Source: Bremia lactucae (taxonomy: Eukaryota; Oomycota; Peronosporomycetes; Peronosporales; Peronosporaceae). From it: a stretch of DNA of 64,000 bases. Below the pieces are notes generated by a model. The model worked only from the letters and a program-made list of their open reading frames with translations. It did not search any database and was not told where the DNA came from. Shown here one piece after another: positions 10,172-19,889 of the stretch. A program made the position numbers and the translations under genes. The stretch covers positions 1,846,503-1,910,502 of the forward strand of contig NC_090624.1 in assembly GCF_004359215.1 (NCBI RefSeq), given 5' to 3'. Position 1 is the stretch's first letter; every line of letters begins with the position of its first letter.

Positions 10172-10565
10172 GTGGAGGCGCAACGCCCTACTGATCCAGC
10201 AACTTCAAGAGAACTTGTAAATCTCTTGACTAAAGTTGCTCCAGACACACAATCATTATGTGTCTCTGCACCTGGTGATGAGGTATTCCTCATCACCTTG
10301 AAATTAAAAGTGACAAACGATTTGTCGCTCGGAGCCCTAGTGGACTGCGGAGCGTCGAATAACTTTTTCGTCGCCACTCACTAGAAGGTGGTAGGCTCAA
10401 ATATGTTGAGCGCGACATCCCTCCAACGAGGATGACGGTGCGTCTAGCGACAGGCGCATCGATAACAGTGATGAAACGTGTAGTCAAATTTCACTACACG
10501 TTAAGAGATTTACAGTACGATGATGACTTCATCGTACTGGATTTGGATGAAAAATCTGATGTCAT
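10172..10565 (+). pseudogene. Family A aspartic protease, N-terminal part
   Basis: The frame at 10172-10384 contains ALVDCGASNNFF. This is the retropepsin active site with Cys in place of the usual Ser (Asp-Cys-Gly rather than Asp-Ser-Gly). A TAG at 10382 interrupts it. Reading resumes at 10432 with MTVRLATGASITV and ends at the N at 10566. Confidence 0.6.
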
Positions 10566-11049
10566 NTTTTTGATGATTGGTAATGTTGAAGATAAGGTTG
10601 CTGCCGATGCAACTCATGCTGTTAATTTCGTGGCCAATGGCATATCGAGTCCCGACGCGATGCATCCCATCGCGTCTCCCATCGCTAATTTTGCTCCTAA
10701 AGAGTCCACTTCTCCTGTAAGTTCGGCTGCTGTGACCGAATTCCTATTACTACGGCAAAGTATCACGCGTTTTGTACGCGATGCACTCCAAGAAGCAGTG
10801 GATAAACAAAAGGAGAACGCGGACAAGAGAGGTCGAAAGAATATGCTGACGTTCAAAGAAGGTGACAGAGTCTTATTATCGACAAGCGGATTACCAGACA
10901 CATCAGTAACGAATTTGGGCGCTAATAAATTAGCGCCAAGATATATTGGGCCCTTTCGGACTGTTAAAGTTCATGGAGATGCCTACACGCTAGATATACC
11001 TACCTACCACTATGCGTTTGCACCCGACATTCTATGTCGGGCGCCTTAA
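10432..11049 (+). pseudogene. Hybrid frame: protease tail joined to family C integrase C-terminus
   Basis: 205 codons run open across the N at 10566. The first 44 residues are family A protease. From about residue 80 the frame is an integrase C-terminal region (ITRFVRDALQEAVDKQKENAD, FKEGDRVLL, then YIGPFRTVKVHG), which normally lies more than 3 kb downstream. The juxtaposition is not a normal Pol order. The frame ends just before the HPTFYVGRL motif, which continues at 11012 in another frame. Confidence 0.6.
10566..10566. other. Ambiguous base N at family A / family C junction
   Basis: A single N lies in GTCATNTTTT. Left of it is protease of family A; right of it is family C sequence. It probably marks an assembly join or unresolved position. 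Confidence 0.6.
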
Positions 11050-11093
11050 GGCTTACCTGCCGGCGGATCTCCCTTTGGTCCTTCCTCGCTCTT

Positions 11094-12529
11094 CTATATC
11101 GACTCAAAGTCCGACAACCCCTGCCGACGACGCTGACGACGACTGGGACGAAGTTCTGCACGAGCGCGAGCAGACCCGTTCTGTTGGGGTCCACTGAACG
11201 CAGCAGTCTCGAGCTGTCGTAGACGCTCCACCAAGCTCTGCTGCTCCCGTCGGGTCCTCTCGGCAGCCTCTGTCGCAGCTGCTGCACGATCTCGAGCCCT
11301 CTCGGCCATCTCACGGGCATCCAGAAGGCCGTTCTTCGCCTCTTCAGTGTCAGCACGAAGGAAATGAAGCTCGTCACTCGACGGCACAGGCGCCCGATTA
11401 TGAGAATCGGCCTTCAACCCAAGAAGCCTTCCGTCGTGATGCTCCTCCTCCCTTGGTAGATGCATCGGGTGAGCGACGCTGGATTGTGGACCGTATCGTC
11501 GTCATGAAGACCCCACGCCTCTTCCGCCGAGTAGTGACTCGGCGCCATCGAAGAGTCGTTCTAAAACGCATTATAAGGTCCGATGGTTGGGTTATTCACC
11601 AACGGAAGACACGTAGGAGCCTCGAAGTATGCTGGCTCGCGATGTTCCTGACGTCGTTGAGGAGTACGAGACCAGTAAGAGGTCGGCGAACGCGACCGAC
11701 GCTGTTGACTGCTTCCACGATCCCGCGAACCGCGACGTGCGTGAATTGGCGATCGACGACGATCTCCCGAGCGACTCCGACGTCTTCTACGAGGCTCGGG
11801 AGCATTTGGATACCTTGACGATCGAGAGCGACTACGAGAACGACCTCGGTGGTCGTAAGACAAACGATCTCGGCTACGTGAACGCCTCCATTGATCGACA
11901 GGGCGCTCCCTCATGTGACGCAACACAGATACTTGGAGCTCTGAGAGGCTCCTCTCATAGCGTCCGGTCCATGGTCGGATGTGCTGGGACATTCCCCGTG
12001 CACACACCATGTCGTCCCATTCCTGCCGCATTGGTCGCGGTCTCTCCACGTAACACTGTGGGCACCCTTCACGGACATGGACGTAACACATGTGGAACTC
12101 ATCACGAGTCAAATGACATACGCGTCGTCGTAAGTCGCCAATAGCGTGGACGCCATGAGTATCTTCGCGTCCCTCGATCCAGGACGTGAAGGATGTCCCT
12201 TCACGTCGACTCGCGTTCTAGCGTCTGATGAAGGCACACCAAGACCGTTGCAGTGCGTCTTCAGTGTATGCGTGATTCGTTCCTTTGCCTCGAACGTTAC
12301 GGTATCGTGTGAAGAGATTCTTCATGGACTCTAGTGATTCAGGTTGGTGAGCGCCTTCAAGGCTGTACAAGCCCCACGGCTTCAAGTCGTCATCCATGGT
12401 CTGCGGTGCATGCTCTCTTCGAAGTGTCTGATGACCCCAACTGTCGTTTGGGGTCGAGTCGCGTCGGTGTTCAGGATTCATGCTGCTCAGTTGTTCGTGA
12501 CTGAGCAGATTCGAAGACCAAGATGACAT
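11094..12529 (-). pseudogene. Family C antisense ORF: Cys cluster, SR-rich region, coiled coil
   Basis: Starts at 12529, about 105 bp inside the 3' LTR, and reads leftward. The first ~100 codons end at a TAG (12220-12218), but the same frame continues without further stop to 11561. It includes a Cys-X9-Cys-X7-Cys-X2-Cys cluster (about 12065-12125, CHLTRD ... GCPQC) and a strongly basic SR/RD-rich stretch (RSRSRDR, RGRSRSRSRSS, RRRRRSRSGDRRR; about 11640-11930). After a frameshift, 11465-11094 encodes a long Ala/Arg/Glu helix (AREMAERARDRAAAATEAAERTRREQQ) predicted to coil. SR repeats suggest RNA binding or nuclear localisation; that is inference. No family recognised. Confidence 0.6.
11453..11690 (+). 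pseudogene. Family C chromodomain with premature stop
   Basis: Reads ERRWIVDRIV at 11468-11497, then after a frame change HYKVRWLGYSPTEDT, TAG, EPRSML. The stop at 11608-11610 replaces the conserved Trp of the WEPRS motif (TGG to TAG). This is the C-terminal targeting domain of a chromovirus Pol, inactivated here. Confidence 0.7.
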
Positions 12530-12620
12530 GTCGTTGGAGTTCTCGTTGGGCTTTTCGTTGGACTATTCGTTGAGAAGAAACTTTCTGTGTATGGCGCTTA
12601 CGTCACGGTAAGCGCAACTT

Positions 12621-12634
12621 AAAGAGGGGGATGA
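12621..12634 (+). other. Polypurine tract of family C
   Basis: AAAGAGGGGGATGA lies directly before the 3' LTR, where plus-strand DNA synthesis is primed in LTR elements. Confidence 0.65.
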
Positions 12635-12950
12635 TGTAATGGGGCAATTCATTATATTAAGTAGTCATAGTTTTATTACATAATTACATACATTAAGTGT
12701 AGGCAGTATCCGGATAGCGGATACTGCGCGTCTATTTATTATTGGTTTATTATTGGGGTGCCAGACCCAATGATTAGCCAATAATACCTAGTTCTATATT
12801 TGAGTGGTTCCCATGAGCTAGGGAACATATTCGCACTTACTGCGAATTACAAAAACACAAATAAACAGAGTTAAAATTACCTTATAAATCACAGCGCTTC
12901 CTCAGCTTCATTATTAGTGTAAGACGGTAATGAGCTCTCACCCCGTTACA
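12635..12950 (+). repeat. Family C 3' LTR
   Basis: 316 bp from TGTAATGGGG to CCCCGTTACA, with near-perfect 10-bp inverted ends. It abuts a minus-oriented family D reverse transcriptase at 12951. No matching 5' LTR is present in the window. Confidence 0.8.
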
Positions 12951-13780
12951 GCAACGGCCATTATCTGGTCACACAATACTTGGTGCCAGGTTTGAGGTCT
13001 ATCTCGTGCCCTAATCTGCTGGTAGGCGGCTCGGCACTTCTTCTGGAACACATCGCGATGTTCCCACAGAACCTCAAAGAACGGACTGTATCTCAAGGCA
13101 TCCCAGCCTTGAGCAGCGAACCAATTATTTTTGTCCATTTCGAGGACGCTCTCGTCCATTGTGGACGACGAGCAAGAGTCCACCAAGATCTCTTCCGGAA
13201 CTGGTGTGACTATTTCGTGGATAATTCCTCCCTCTAATTCGGCAAGTTACAGATCTCACGACATCTCTGGGAGATTTACAATCTCCTCGGCAGATTTTAA
13301 GATTTGCCGGAGCACCTCAACTGAGGATGCCTCCGCAATTTCGTCTTTGACGGCCTCGAATACCTCGTTCGAAGGCTCGACCTCTTTAACAGAGATAAAT
13401 CCAAAGGTTACTCATTTAGACGTGCCTTTGTTCGTCCTAATCTGTCGGGTACTAATTTGCACTCCTATCTAACGCACCCCTTCCAACCGCACCAGGCTAT
13501 AGGCACTGTGTCGGTTTATGCGACGCATGACTTCCTGTCAGATCGCCGTCTATTGCCACAGGCTCTCGGCTCTGTGCAGGACGGGACACATGACTACTTG
13601 TCATTGCCCTATTCACTACCTCAGTCTCCACGAGCTAAGATGAATTGGTGACGTTTGACATATCGTCAAAGCACCCTCAACTGTGTTCGACACGACATCA
13701 GTTGCACACGCCTCTCGCAGGATCACATCCTTTTCCGGTGTCCTGCGTAGAGTTTGCAACTGTACGTGTACGCCAGTCTT
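12951..13780 (-). pseudogene. D1 protease-RT linker and RT N-terminus
   Basis: The frame at 13186-12938 ends in LWEHRDVFQKK followed by ARDRPQTWHQV. This is a degraded form of the usual gypsy RT entry (EHRDVFP..., then RHEI...PGTKYCV). It stops at the family C LTR. The part from about 13190 to 13780 has no domain motif and holds short broken frames, probably the linker. Confidence 0.5.
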
Positions 13781-13781
13781 T

Positions 13782-14066
13782 TTATGGTAGGTACTCTGCC
13801 AACCATGGCATACCTAGGATGAGGTCATACGGACTCTCCATACCTAGCACTGTAAACTTCTCTTTATAAAAGAAGACACTAAAGCTGAAGGCGAGTTCTA
13901 CCTGAACTCCTTCAGATTTTACGAGCGTATTGTTCGCTAAACGAACGGTCGCCCCTCCTCGCTTGCCATCCTGGCAAAGCGACTCAAACATCGCCAGTCT
14001 CTTTCTTAGAGCCGCGAGTTTCACAAAATTTTGTGATGCACCCGAATCCACTAGGAGGGTCATCAC
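13782..14066 (-). pseudogene. D1 aspartic protease
   Basis: 94 codons with LLVDSGASQNFV (active-site Asp-Ser-Gly) near the start, and SPYDLILGMPWLAEY near the end, which matches the conserved strand before the linker. It looks intact over the domain but is separated from gag by stops at about 14070-14190. Confidence 0.75.
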
Positions 14067-14192
14067 CTGGTCATAGCCTCTTACTTGAGCGCTATAGACC
14101 AGCAGGGTTGAGGTCCGAAATTCGAAACCTCAAAGACTCTGCTACCCATTTGTTCCACAACTCTGATTTTAGGGGTAGCTTCAGAGTCCGCG

Positions 14193-15338
14193 TCAGTAGG
14201 TCATTCCGCCCCTACTGCGCTCCTGCATTTCCCAACCCTTCAGTGGTTTATGCAGAACTCCTGCGTCTTGCACGTTGGTTCTTGCCATCGCCCTTTGGAA
14301 GGGAGTCCTCTTGCTGGGCATCTTTGCCCCAGCAGGGACCCTGGAATAGCAGCAAGCCATCATATGGCCGCGCTGGCCGCATTTATAGCAGACAACGTCT
14401 GCATTGCCCAACTCCATGGGAGTGGCATCTGACCTCTCGGCCGACGGCTTATACCAAGTTGTCGCCGAGGCACTGTTGTAGGATTGCTCCTCAACACAGG
14501 CAATTTGGATTGCCTCTTCCATCGTCGACGGCACCTTTCTGAAAAGGGCCTGTCGCGATGGGCCATGCCGTAGTCCGTTCATAAACGTGGGCACCTTAAT
14601 GTGCTCCGGAATTGGACCTACGGTTATGGACGCCGACAGCGAGCGCATCTCTTGCAGATACTCTTGCAGAGATCGCTTCGCCTGTCGCGCTCCAAAGAAG
14701 CGCGCCTGAAGCAACACTTCGTTGTTCGGCGGCTGGTAGATGGCGCGAATCTTTTCCTTGTAGATCGCCCATGTAGGGAACGCCTTTCTGTCCGCCATAA
14801 GCGCCGAGTAAGCCCACTCTGAGGCCTTACCGCGCAGATGCGACATGGCGTACGACACCATCCGGCTGTCGTCCTCGATGAGCTGGACAACACCGCATTG
14901 CTCCACGGCTAAACGTTAGTGGACAATCGTGTGCGCCGCAGCTCCATCGAACATGGGCGGGTCCATCCGAATGGGCCTTGGCTGATGCGGCCGGGCAGAG
15001 AACATTTCAGCAGTTCTGGTGAGAGCCTCGCTCCGAGTCTGCTCATACCTCAGCTCATCCTGGGTTTGAGTGACGGACTCCGTCGCAGCATGGTTCTGTG
15101 CCTCGGACGCGGCCCTCCGCTGTCCGAGCAGAAACGCCTCAAACTGCTCCAACTGAGCAACTTGTTGCTCAGGAGGACTACCCAGGAGCCTGGCCAGGGC
15201 TTGTTCACCAAGTCCCTGCGCCATTAGCCCTGCCACCTCCCGATGATGTTCGGAGAGGTGGGGAAAATGAGCCCAATCAATGTTGAGGCTCATCCTCACG
15301 TACACACGCCGAGATGCGGGTCGTGGGAAGGATTTCAA
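14193..15338 (-). pseudogene. D1 gag with one in-frame stop
   Basis: Read leftward from 15338, the first part (140 codons) has a Gln/Ala/Glu-rich helix and a DPPMFDG motif, then a TAA at 14918-14916. The same frame continues as capsid (GKASEWAYS, IRAIYQPPNNE, LQEYLQEMRSL) to a CCHC zinc knuckle CYKCGQRGHMMACC at about 14395-14354. It ends at a TAG at 14193. One substitution separates it from an open ~380-codon gag, so this is one of the less decayed gags in the window. Confidence 0.75.
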
Positions 15339-15340
15339 GT

Positions 15341-15349
15341 GCTACCAAG
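15341..15349 (-). other. D1 primer binding site
   Basis: Minus strand reads CTTGGTAGC immediately next to the LTR end CCTACA, with the same TGGTAGC core as families A and B. Confidence 0.5.
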
Positions 15350-15903
15350 TGTAGGCGGGCACGTCGTAATGCGGCCACGCTCTAATTAGACGCACACCCT
15401 AGCACAGCAAGGAAGCGGTTTAACCTGCTTCTCTTGAATGCAGTGAGGTAGTTGATCTGGGTACGTTAGCGACCTCACCCAACACACTAAGTACTGTGAT
15501 TAAGAGTCGTCACGGGAGCGGTAATCCGGCTCCTCGTGCGCACTTATCATGTAGGAAGTAGTTTTCAGACTGATTTATATCTAATCGTATTTAGAAATAA
15601 TACCTATTTTACCAATTAAAATGTCATCTCTATAGATAACACTTAATATGTATTGCGAGCGTATCTTTATAGATACCTCGCGTAACGGATGACGCTAGTC
15701 GTCATCACGGATGTTGCTGGGCGTCATCCCTCCTAATGTGAATGCGCCCATGTGCACCACATACACAAGGGTTGGTCACTAATGTGCACCACACCCGAGT
15801 GTTGAATCTAATTACTATAATTTAGTTATTGACCATCCCCTTAAGTACACCAAGTATACTTTACGGGGACTGTGTAATATTAGGGCAACTTTAGCCCGTT
15901 AAA
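15350..15903 (-). repeat. Family D LTR (5' LTR of D1)
   Basis: On the plus strand it runs from TGTAGGCGGGC to TTTAGCCCGTTA. Near-identical copies are at 34248-34788 and 42233-42787. It includes the repeated GGATGACGCT/GGCGTCATCC motif and AT-rich tracts. It abuts a truncated B LTR at its outer end; the terminal CA is lost. Confidence 0.85.
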
Positions 15904-16338
15904 CAGAGAGTCACTTACTTTCATTGAACTAATGGGTTTAACAACTCAGGGAGTCGTACGAGCTATACAAGCTTAAGGAATCCTAGTTGAAGGGATTCAG
16001 GGGTTCGTAGAACCAAGTGGCAGCTAGTGCCCAAGAGGATAAACCTTAGAATGGCTTTTATCTCTTACAGATCAATGCGGAAGCCTTAGAAAGGCACTTA
16101 ACGCTTTAAGATCAAAAGGGATCTGCTTTTATTTAACTATCTTAATCTAAAACCTTACCCTAGCTAATTTAATTTAGATTTTGGCCGCCAGAGTTATATC
16201 TGGCGGCGACCACATTTGTTACCCATAATAGATGGGATTTAAGTAACTAACTATTTTAAAATTAGGTAAAAGGGTATTATACCTCATAAGTAAATGTACA
16301 ACAACAACGGTTCTGCAACCGATATGTGCCCCATTATA
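15904..16338 (-). repeat. Family B LTR, truncated (3' LTR of B2)
   Basis: Reverse complement of the B1 LTR, starting within it (CAGAGAGTCACTTA) and ending CCCCATTATA. About 47 bases of its 3' end are missing where the D LTR begins. The internal purine tract of B2 follows at 16339-16352. Confidence 0.85.
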
Positions 16339-17706
16339 CCCTCCCCCATCAGACAGTTGACACAGAGGGACAACATTCGCTCCATTTCCTCTTTGAGGTT
16401 GGAACCTAAACAGCTAATCGTTTGGTTGTGTCTTACTTTTCTTTATCTCCTGACAATCAAGCGTAAGTCACAGACTCTTAGCGCCTTCCTCGACGATGAG
16501 GGAATGGTGGACTTTGAAAGTCACTCTCCATCAGAGGAGAAGGAGAAAGAGCGTCATTCTCTCACGCCTTCTACTCCCGATGAATGTCGGCGGGCCCCAA
16601 ATCCGTTCCCAGCACGTGGTGCCGCTGATGTCTTAACTGCATTGAGCAGCGAATCCGCTCGATGAAAAGCAAGAGCGGATAATCCTCATAGACGTCGGGC
16701 TGCCAAGATAGCAAAAGCTAATGCTCATAGTGAATATAGAATCACTCCGCTTAGTGCGGACGAGAGTCTCAAAAAGATAGCGGGTCACAGCTTGGGCACC
16801 TGGATCTCCCATGACCCGGCGAGAACGCCGGAGGAGATCGCTGCCCGCGACGCTCTTCATGAGCGATATCTTACGCCAAAGGTAATGACGCGAAGTCAGT
16901 ATCTGACGCGTTTACGTGATGAAGCTTGTGGGGCTTTGGTGATTTCCATGAGGGAAAGTTCCGATCGTTTTGTTTCCAAACGAAACGATGAGTGAAAACA
17001 TAGTTTCATTTGAGAATTGGGTCCACCGGGCCCGCAGCTTTTGTAACATCTGGAATATCAGCGAGTCTCCGGATATGGCTGATGTTCGTTTAGAACAGAA
17101 GCTTCGCTTCGATTTCGCTAAGCTTTAGGCCAAAGGCCAGTTACGTTCGGCATTTATGCCACAAAACTAAGAAAGGTCTAGCCGATATTTCAGTGCTTCG
17201 GTCGACCGTACAACCATGGATCGAAGCCGCACTGAGGCTATAGATCCACATAATCCCACGTTTAGTGGTGGGAAGCGTCGTTTGACGCGAGTTGACCCTG
17301 AGCTTGGCGCTCAAAAACGTCAACGGCGTACGGGCAATTTTGCCGACGAGGTACCTCGAACTCCCAAGAGTTTTCAGAAGAGGGGTTCCCTCGCCACTTC
17401 ACCAGAAACTGGTATTGACTATTACGACGACGTCGCTTCAAAAGTTTCTCCACGCAAAACTGAAGGTTCCCCCGCGCTAAGCATTTGATGCTCTAAGGCA
17501 CGAGGTGCAACTTCTTCGTGAGGTCCATGCTCGGTTGAGAGCTCTTTTGAGCCGTTCGAGACCGTCTTTCGACGATGGAGCGTCAGCAGCCTCGTTTAGA
17601 GGGCCAGCTGGACATCCTGGTGAGGATGCAACAACCTGCGGCACGACTGCCTGTCTCGGCGCAAGTGCCTTCAAGTCCACGTTGGAAGGATCCCGATATG
17701 GCTTAA
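16294..17706 (+). pseudogene. B2 antisense ORF
   Basis: Homologue of the B1 antisense ORF. 16294-16665 carries the charged N-terminus (DDEGMVDFES, KEKERHS) and starts inside the LTR. 16792-16995 carries the ARTPEEIAARDALHE and MTRSQYLTRL blocks. 17216-17488 carries a basic segment (KRQRRTG). 17483-17706 carries the C-terminal heptad region, ending in the same Met-Ala-stop as B1. Relative to B1 there is a short deletion near 16660-16700 and separate frameshifts. Two independently decayed copies sharing one order and one C-terminus argue for a once-functional ORF. Confidence 0.6.
17262..17453 (-). pseudogene. B2 chromodomain
   Basis: 63 residues closely similar to the B1 domain (QYQFLVKWRGNP, ENSWEFEVP). 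The Tyr of the B1 KWLGYP motif is replaced (RGNP), which would alter the aromatic pocket. It is out of frame with integrase. Confidence 0.75.
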
Positions 17707-18399
17707 TCAAGCCAACGTTGAACACTGGTGTGTATGCAGCTTGCTACGAAGGTTCAGCGTAAGAGCTAAGCCCTTCTCGGCCACGACCGTAAATGGTCCA
17801 ATTAAGCGCAGGCGCAATTTGGCCTTGAAGACCGCAGAAACCAAGTTGGTAGGTAGATTTTAGCGTTTATTAAGAATCGGTCTCCGACCTATAAGAATTA
17901 ATACAGCTTCTGCTTCGGCATCTGCTTGTTCTTTTTGTTTGTCTTAGCTATCAGCCATCGTATCCCTTACATGTCTTAAGACACTAAATCGCCTAGCGAG
18001 AAACTCGCTTACTTGTTTTCAACGGTAACAGGGCTGATATTAGCAAGCGAATTGGCTAATCCTCCCCCACCAAGCCCTGAACCACGCAGTGGTATCGTTA
18101 AGGGAACGCGTGGAGGGGTGAATTCGTTGACATAGAACGGAGTATAGCCTGTAGAGGCATGTAAAGCGTTATTTAATGCAAACTCCACCACTGGAAGCAT
18201 TGATCTCCAGCGCTTTGGTGTCTGAGCACACACGCTGCGTAAGACGTCTTCAATGACGCGATTGACACGTTGAGTTTGATTATCGGTCTGCGGGTGGTCC
18301 GAAGTAAACATATACAATCTAGTGCTGAGCACTCGGAAATTGATTTCCAGAATTTACCCGTAAGACGGGGGTCCCGATCAGAGACAATTGCCACTGCAA
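17477..18399 (-). pseudogene. B2 integrase core end and C-terminal part
   Basis: Contains VAIVSDRDPRLTGKFW (18399-18340), then HPQTDNQTQRVNRV (catalytic Glu position read as Gln), VEFALNNALHASTGYTPFYV, and the IN C-terminal region down to 17477. The first part of the catalytic core has been replaced by a duplicated upstream segment (18397-18441). Confidence 0.7.
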
Positions 18400-18441
18400 G
18401 GACAGTATCGTGTGCCTCATAGAGGAGTCGGTACTTCAAAT
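18397..18441. repeat. 45-bp direct duplication, copy 1 (copy 2 at 18571-18615)
   Basis: The 45 bases starting CAAGGACAGTATCG recur exactly 174 bp later. Copy 2 is in its normal place in the integrase zinc region (YRLLYEAHDTVL). Copy 1 sits at a deletion joint inside the core. Confidence 0.85.
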
Positions 18442-19143
18442 GCGCCGAGGGTTTAACCCGTTGGCAAGTTTCGCATGTGCGAACATATGTGCTGACCCAT
18501 TTATGAAGTTTGGGCCACCAAGAAATCTGGCTTACAGAGCCGTAGTTTTTTTCTCTACCGAGATGACCACCAAGGACAGTATCGTGTGCCTCATAGAGGA
18601 GTCGGTACTTCAAATCCTTATCATGAGAAACAACGACACGCGGAGGGTCCGCAGTGTCTGTGCAATAAAACAACAGATCATTATCGTTAGAAAATCGATG
18701 TAAGCTTGCACGCAAACGTGCCGGCAATTTAATCCCTGAATCAGAGTTCTTTAGAGCTCGTAGTAGAGCTACACGCTGCTCATCCTGGGTGTAAGCCGAA
18801 CGGATTATTTCAGGAATAGGCAACATTATAGTCATTAAATGAGAGAGCTCATAAACTGGCCTGCGTGACAACGCATCGGCCAAACCATTCTGCTTGTAAG
18901 GTTATTATTCACATCGAAAATGATGTCGGCGAAAAAAGAAAGCCATCGAGCCAATCTCTGTAAGAGATGGAGTGACTAAGTCACAGTGCGTAAATACGCG
19001 TGATCTGTATGTATTACAAACGGCTTGGAGCCTAGCAGATAAACTCTGAATTTGACGAGAGCATACTTCATAGCAAGTAACACTTTCTCATGAATTAAAA
19101 AAGTTATTTTCTACAACTTTAAGCTGTCTAGACTCGAACGCAA
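18442..19143 (-). pseudogene. B2 integrase zinc region and RNase H C-terminus
   Basis: The frame at 18883-18173 has the terminal RNase H motif ADALSRRPVYE, then HLGREKNYG and VSTYVRTCETCQRVKP (HHCC motif, intact Cys pair, unlike B1 where TAA follows). 18884-19143 holds degraded RNase H (tdhAsL and LLGSKPF reading backward) with frameshifts. Confidence 0.7.
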
Positions 19144-19398
19144 TTACACGTTCACGCCCATCAGCATCTTTTTGTAACATAGCACTGCCAATGGCCAATC
19201 CGATGCGTCACAGACGACACTAAAATGCCAATTAGGATTTGGCAGAGCCAGACTCGGGGCATGGATACGACTCTTCTTTACTGCTTGAAAAGCTTTATGC
19301 TCTGTGCTAGTCCAGCACAATTTTGTATCCTTTTTAAGGATATTAGATAATGACTCAGCCATAGCAGCGTAATTTTCGCTATATTTGTGTAAATAAAT
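19144..19398 (-). pseudogene. B2 RT C-terminus / RNase H start
   Basis: 72 codons with SNILKKDTKLCWTSTEHKAF (RT connection) and FSVVCDASDWPLAVL (first RNase H Asp). It ends at the insertion of the A2 LTR. Confidence 0.7.
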
Positions 19399-19839
19399 TG
19401 TAGCGGAGTGTATCGTTACATGAAATTAACACTTAAAGGCTGTTAATTAACATATTATCTAAAAGGTATAGAATATTTGGAGAACATTTCTTTGCATTGT
19501 AATTTCCGGAAAGCTTATCGATTGGTACATAAAGGCCATTATATCTACTTTCTCCGCGGTCCAGTCAGCGCTTGACGCGCCCAAAGAGAGAGACAGATAC
19601 GGATTTGTCACATGTTTTGTATGAGTTTACAATTAATTTAGTATTAAATAGATAGAAACAGAAGAACTTGATTACGTTACATACAATTTACTTTTAACCT
19701 ACTTTAAAGCAAGTGGTATAAAGAGAGTCTTCCTCTGCACGTACTAGTGAACGTCAAGTGACGTGAGGCACCACTCGCACTGAAGCAGTGCGAAGTGGAC
19801 TTGTACTGAAGCAGTACAAGTCGGTAGTGCCCCGTTATA
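19399..19839 (+). repeat. A2 5' LTR
   Basis: 441 bp, TGTAGCGGAGTG to GTGCCCCGTTATA, followed by CC and TGGTAGCAC (primer site, 19842-19850). It is inserted in the B2 reverse transcriptase. Confidence 0.9.
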
Positions 19840-19889
19840 CCTGGTAGCACTTTGTAGCTCGTCCAAGGACCGCAATTATATCATTTAAT

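Larger units (their letters stand above)
8585..12950 (+). mobile_element. Chimeric gypsy element: family A 5' end, family C 3' end
   Basis: The left LTR, gag and protease start are family A. From about 10570 the sequence is a different integrase C-terminus, chromodomain, antisense ORF and 3' LTR (family C). Reverse transcriptase, RNase H and integrase core are absent. The switch lies at the single N at 10566. The structure could be a real internally deleted recombinant or an assembly join of two elements; the N favours the latter. Confidence 0.6.
12951..15903 (-). mobile_element. Family D gypsy element, 5' half (copy D1)
   Basis: Minus-strand order from the right: LTR (15350-15903), primer site, gag, protease, linker, start of reverse transcriptase. 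It is cut off at 12951 by the family C LTR. The 3' half is missing here; a different D copy (34248-37565) shows the complementary half. Confidence 0.8.
15904..19398 (-). mobile_element. Family B gypsy element, 3' half (copy B2)
   Basis: Minus-oriented LTR, then antisense ORF, chromodomain, integrase, RNase H and the end of RT. It is cut at 19398 by the 5' LTR of A2. No remaining 5' half is seen on the far side of A2. Confidence 0.85.

Noticed and set aside
14033..14542. 169-codon plus frame opposite D1 gag
   Set aside because: Shadow of the D gag/protease coding strand; no domain and no match elsewhere.
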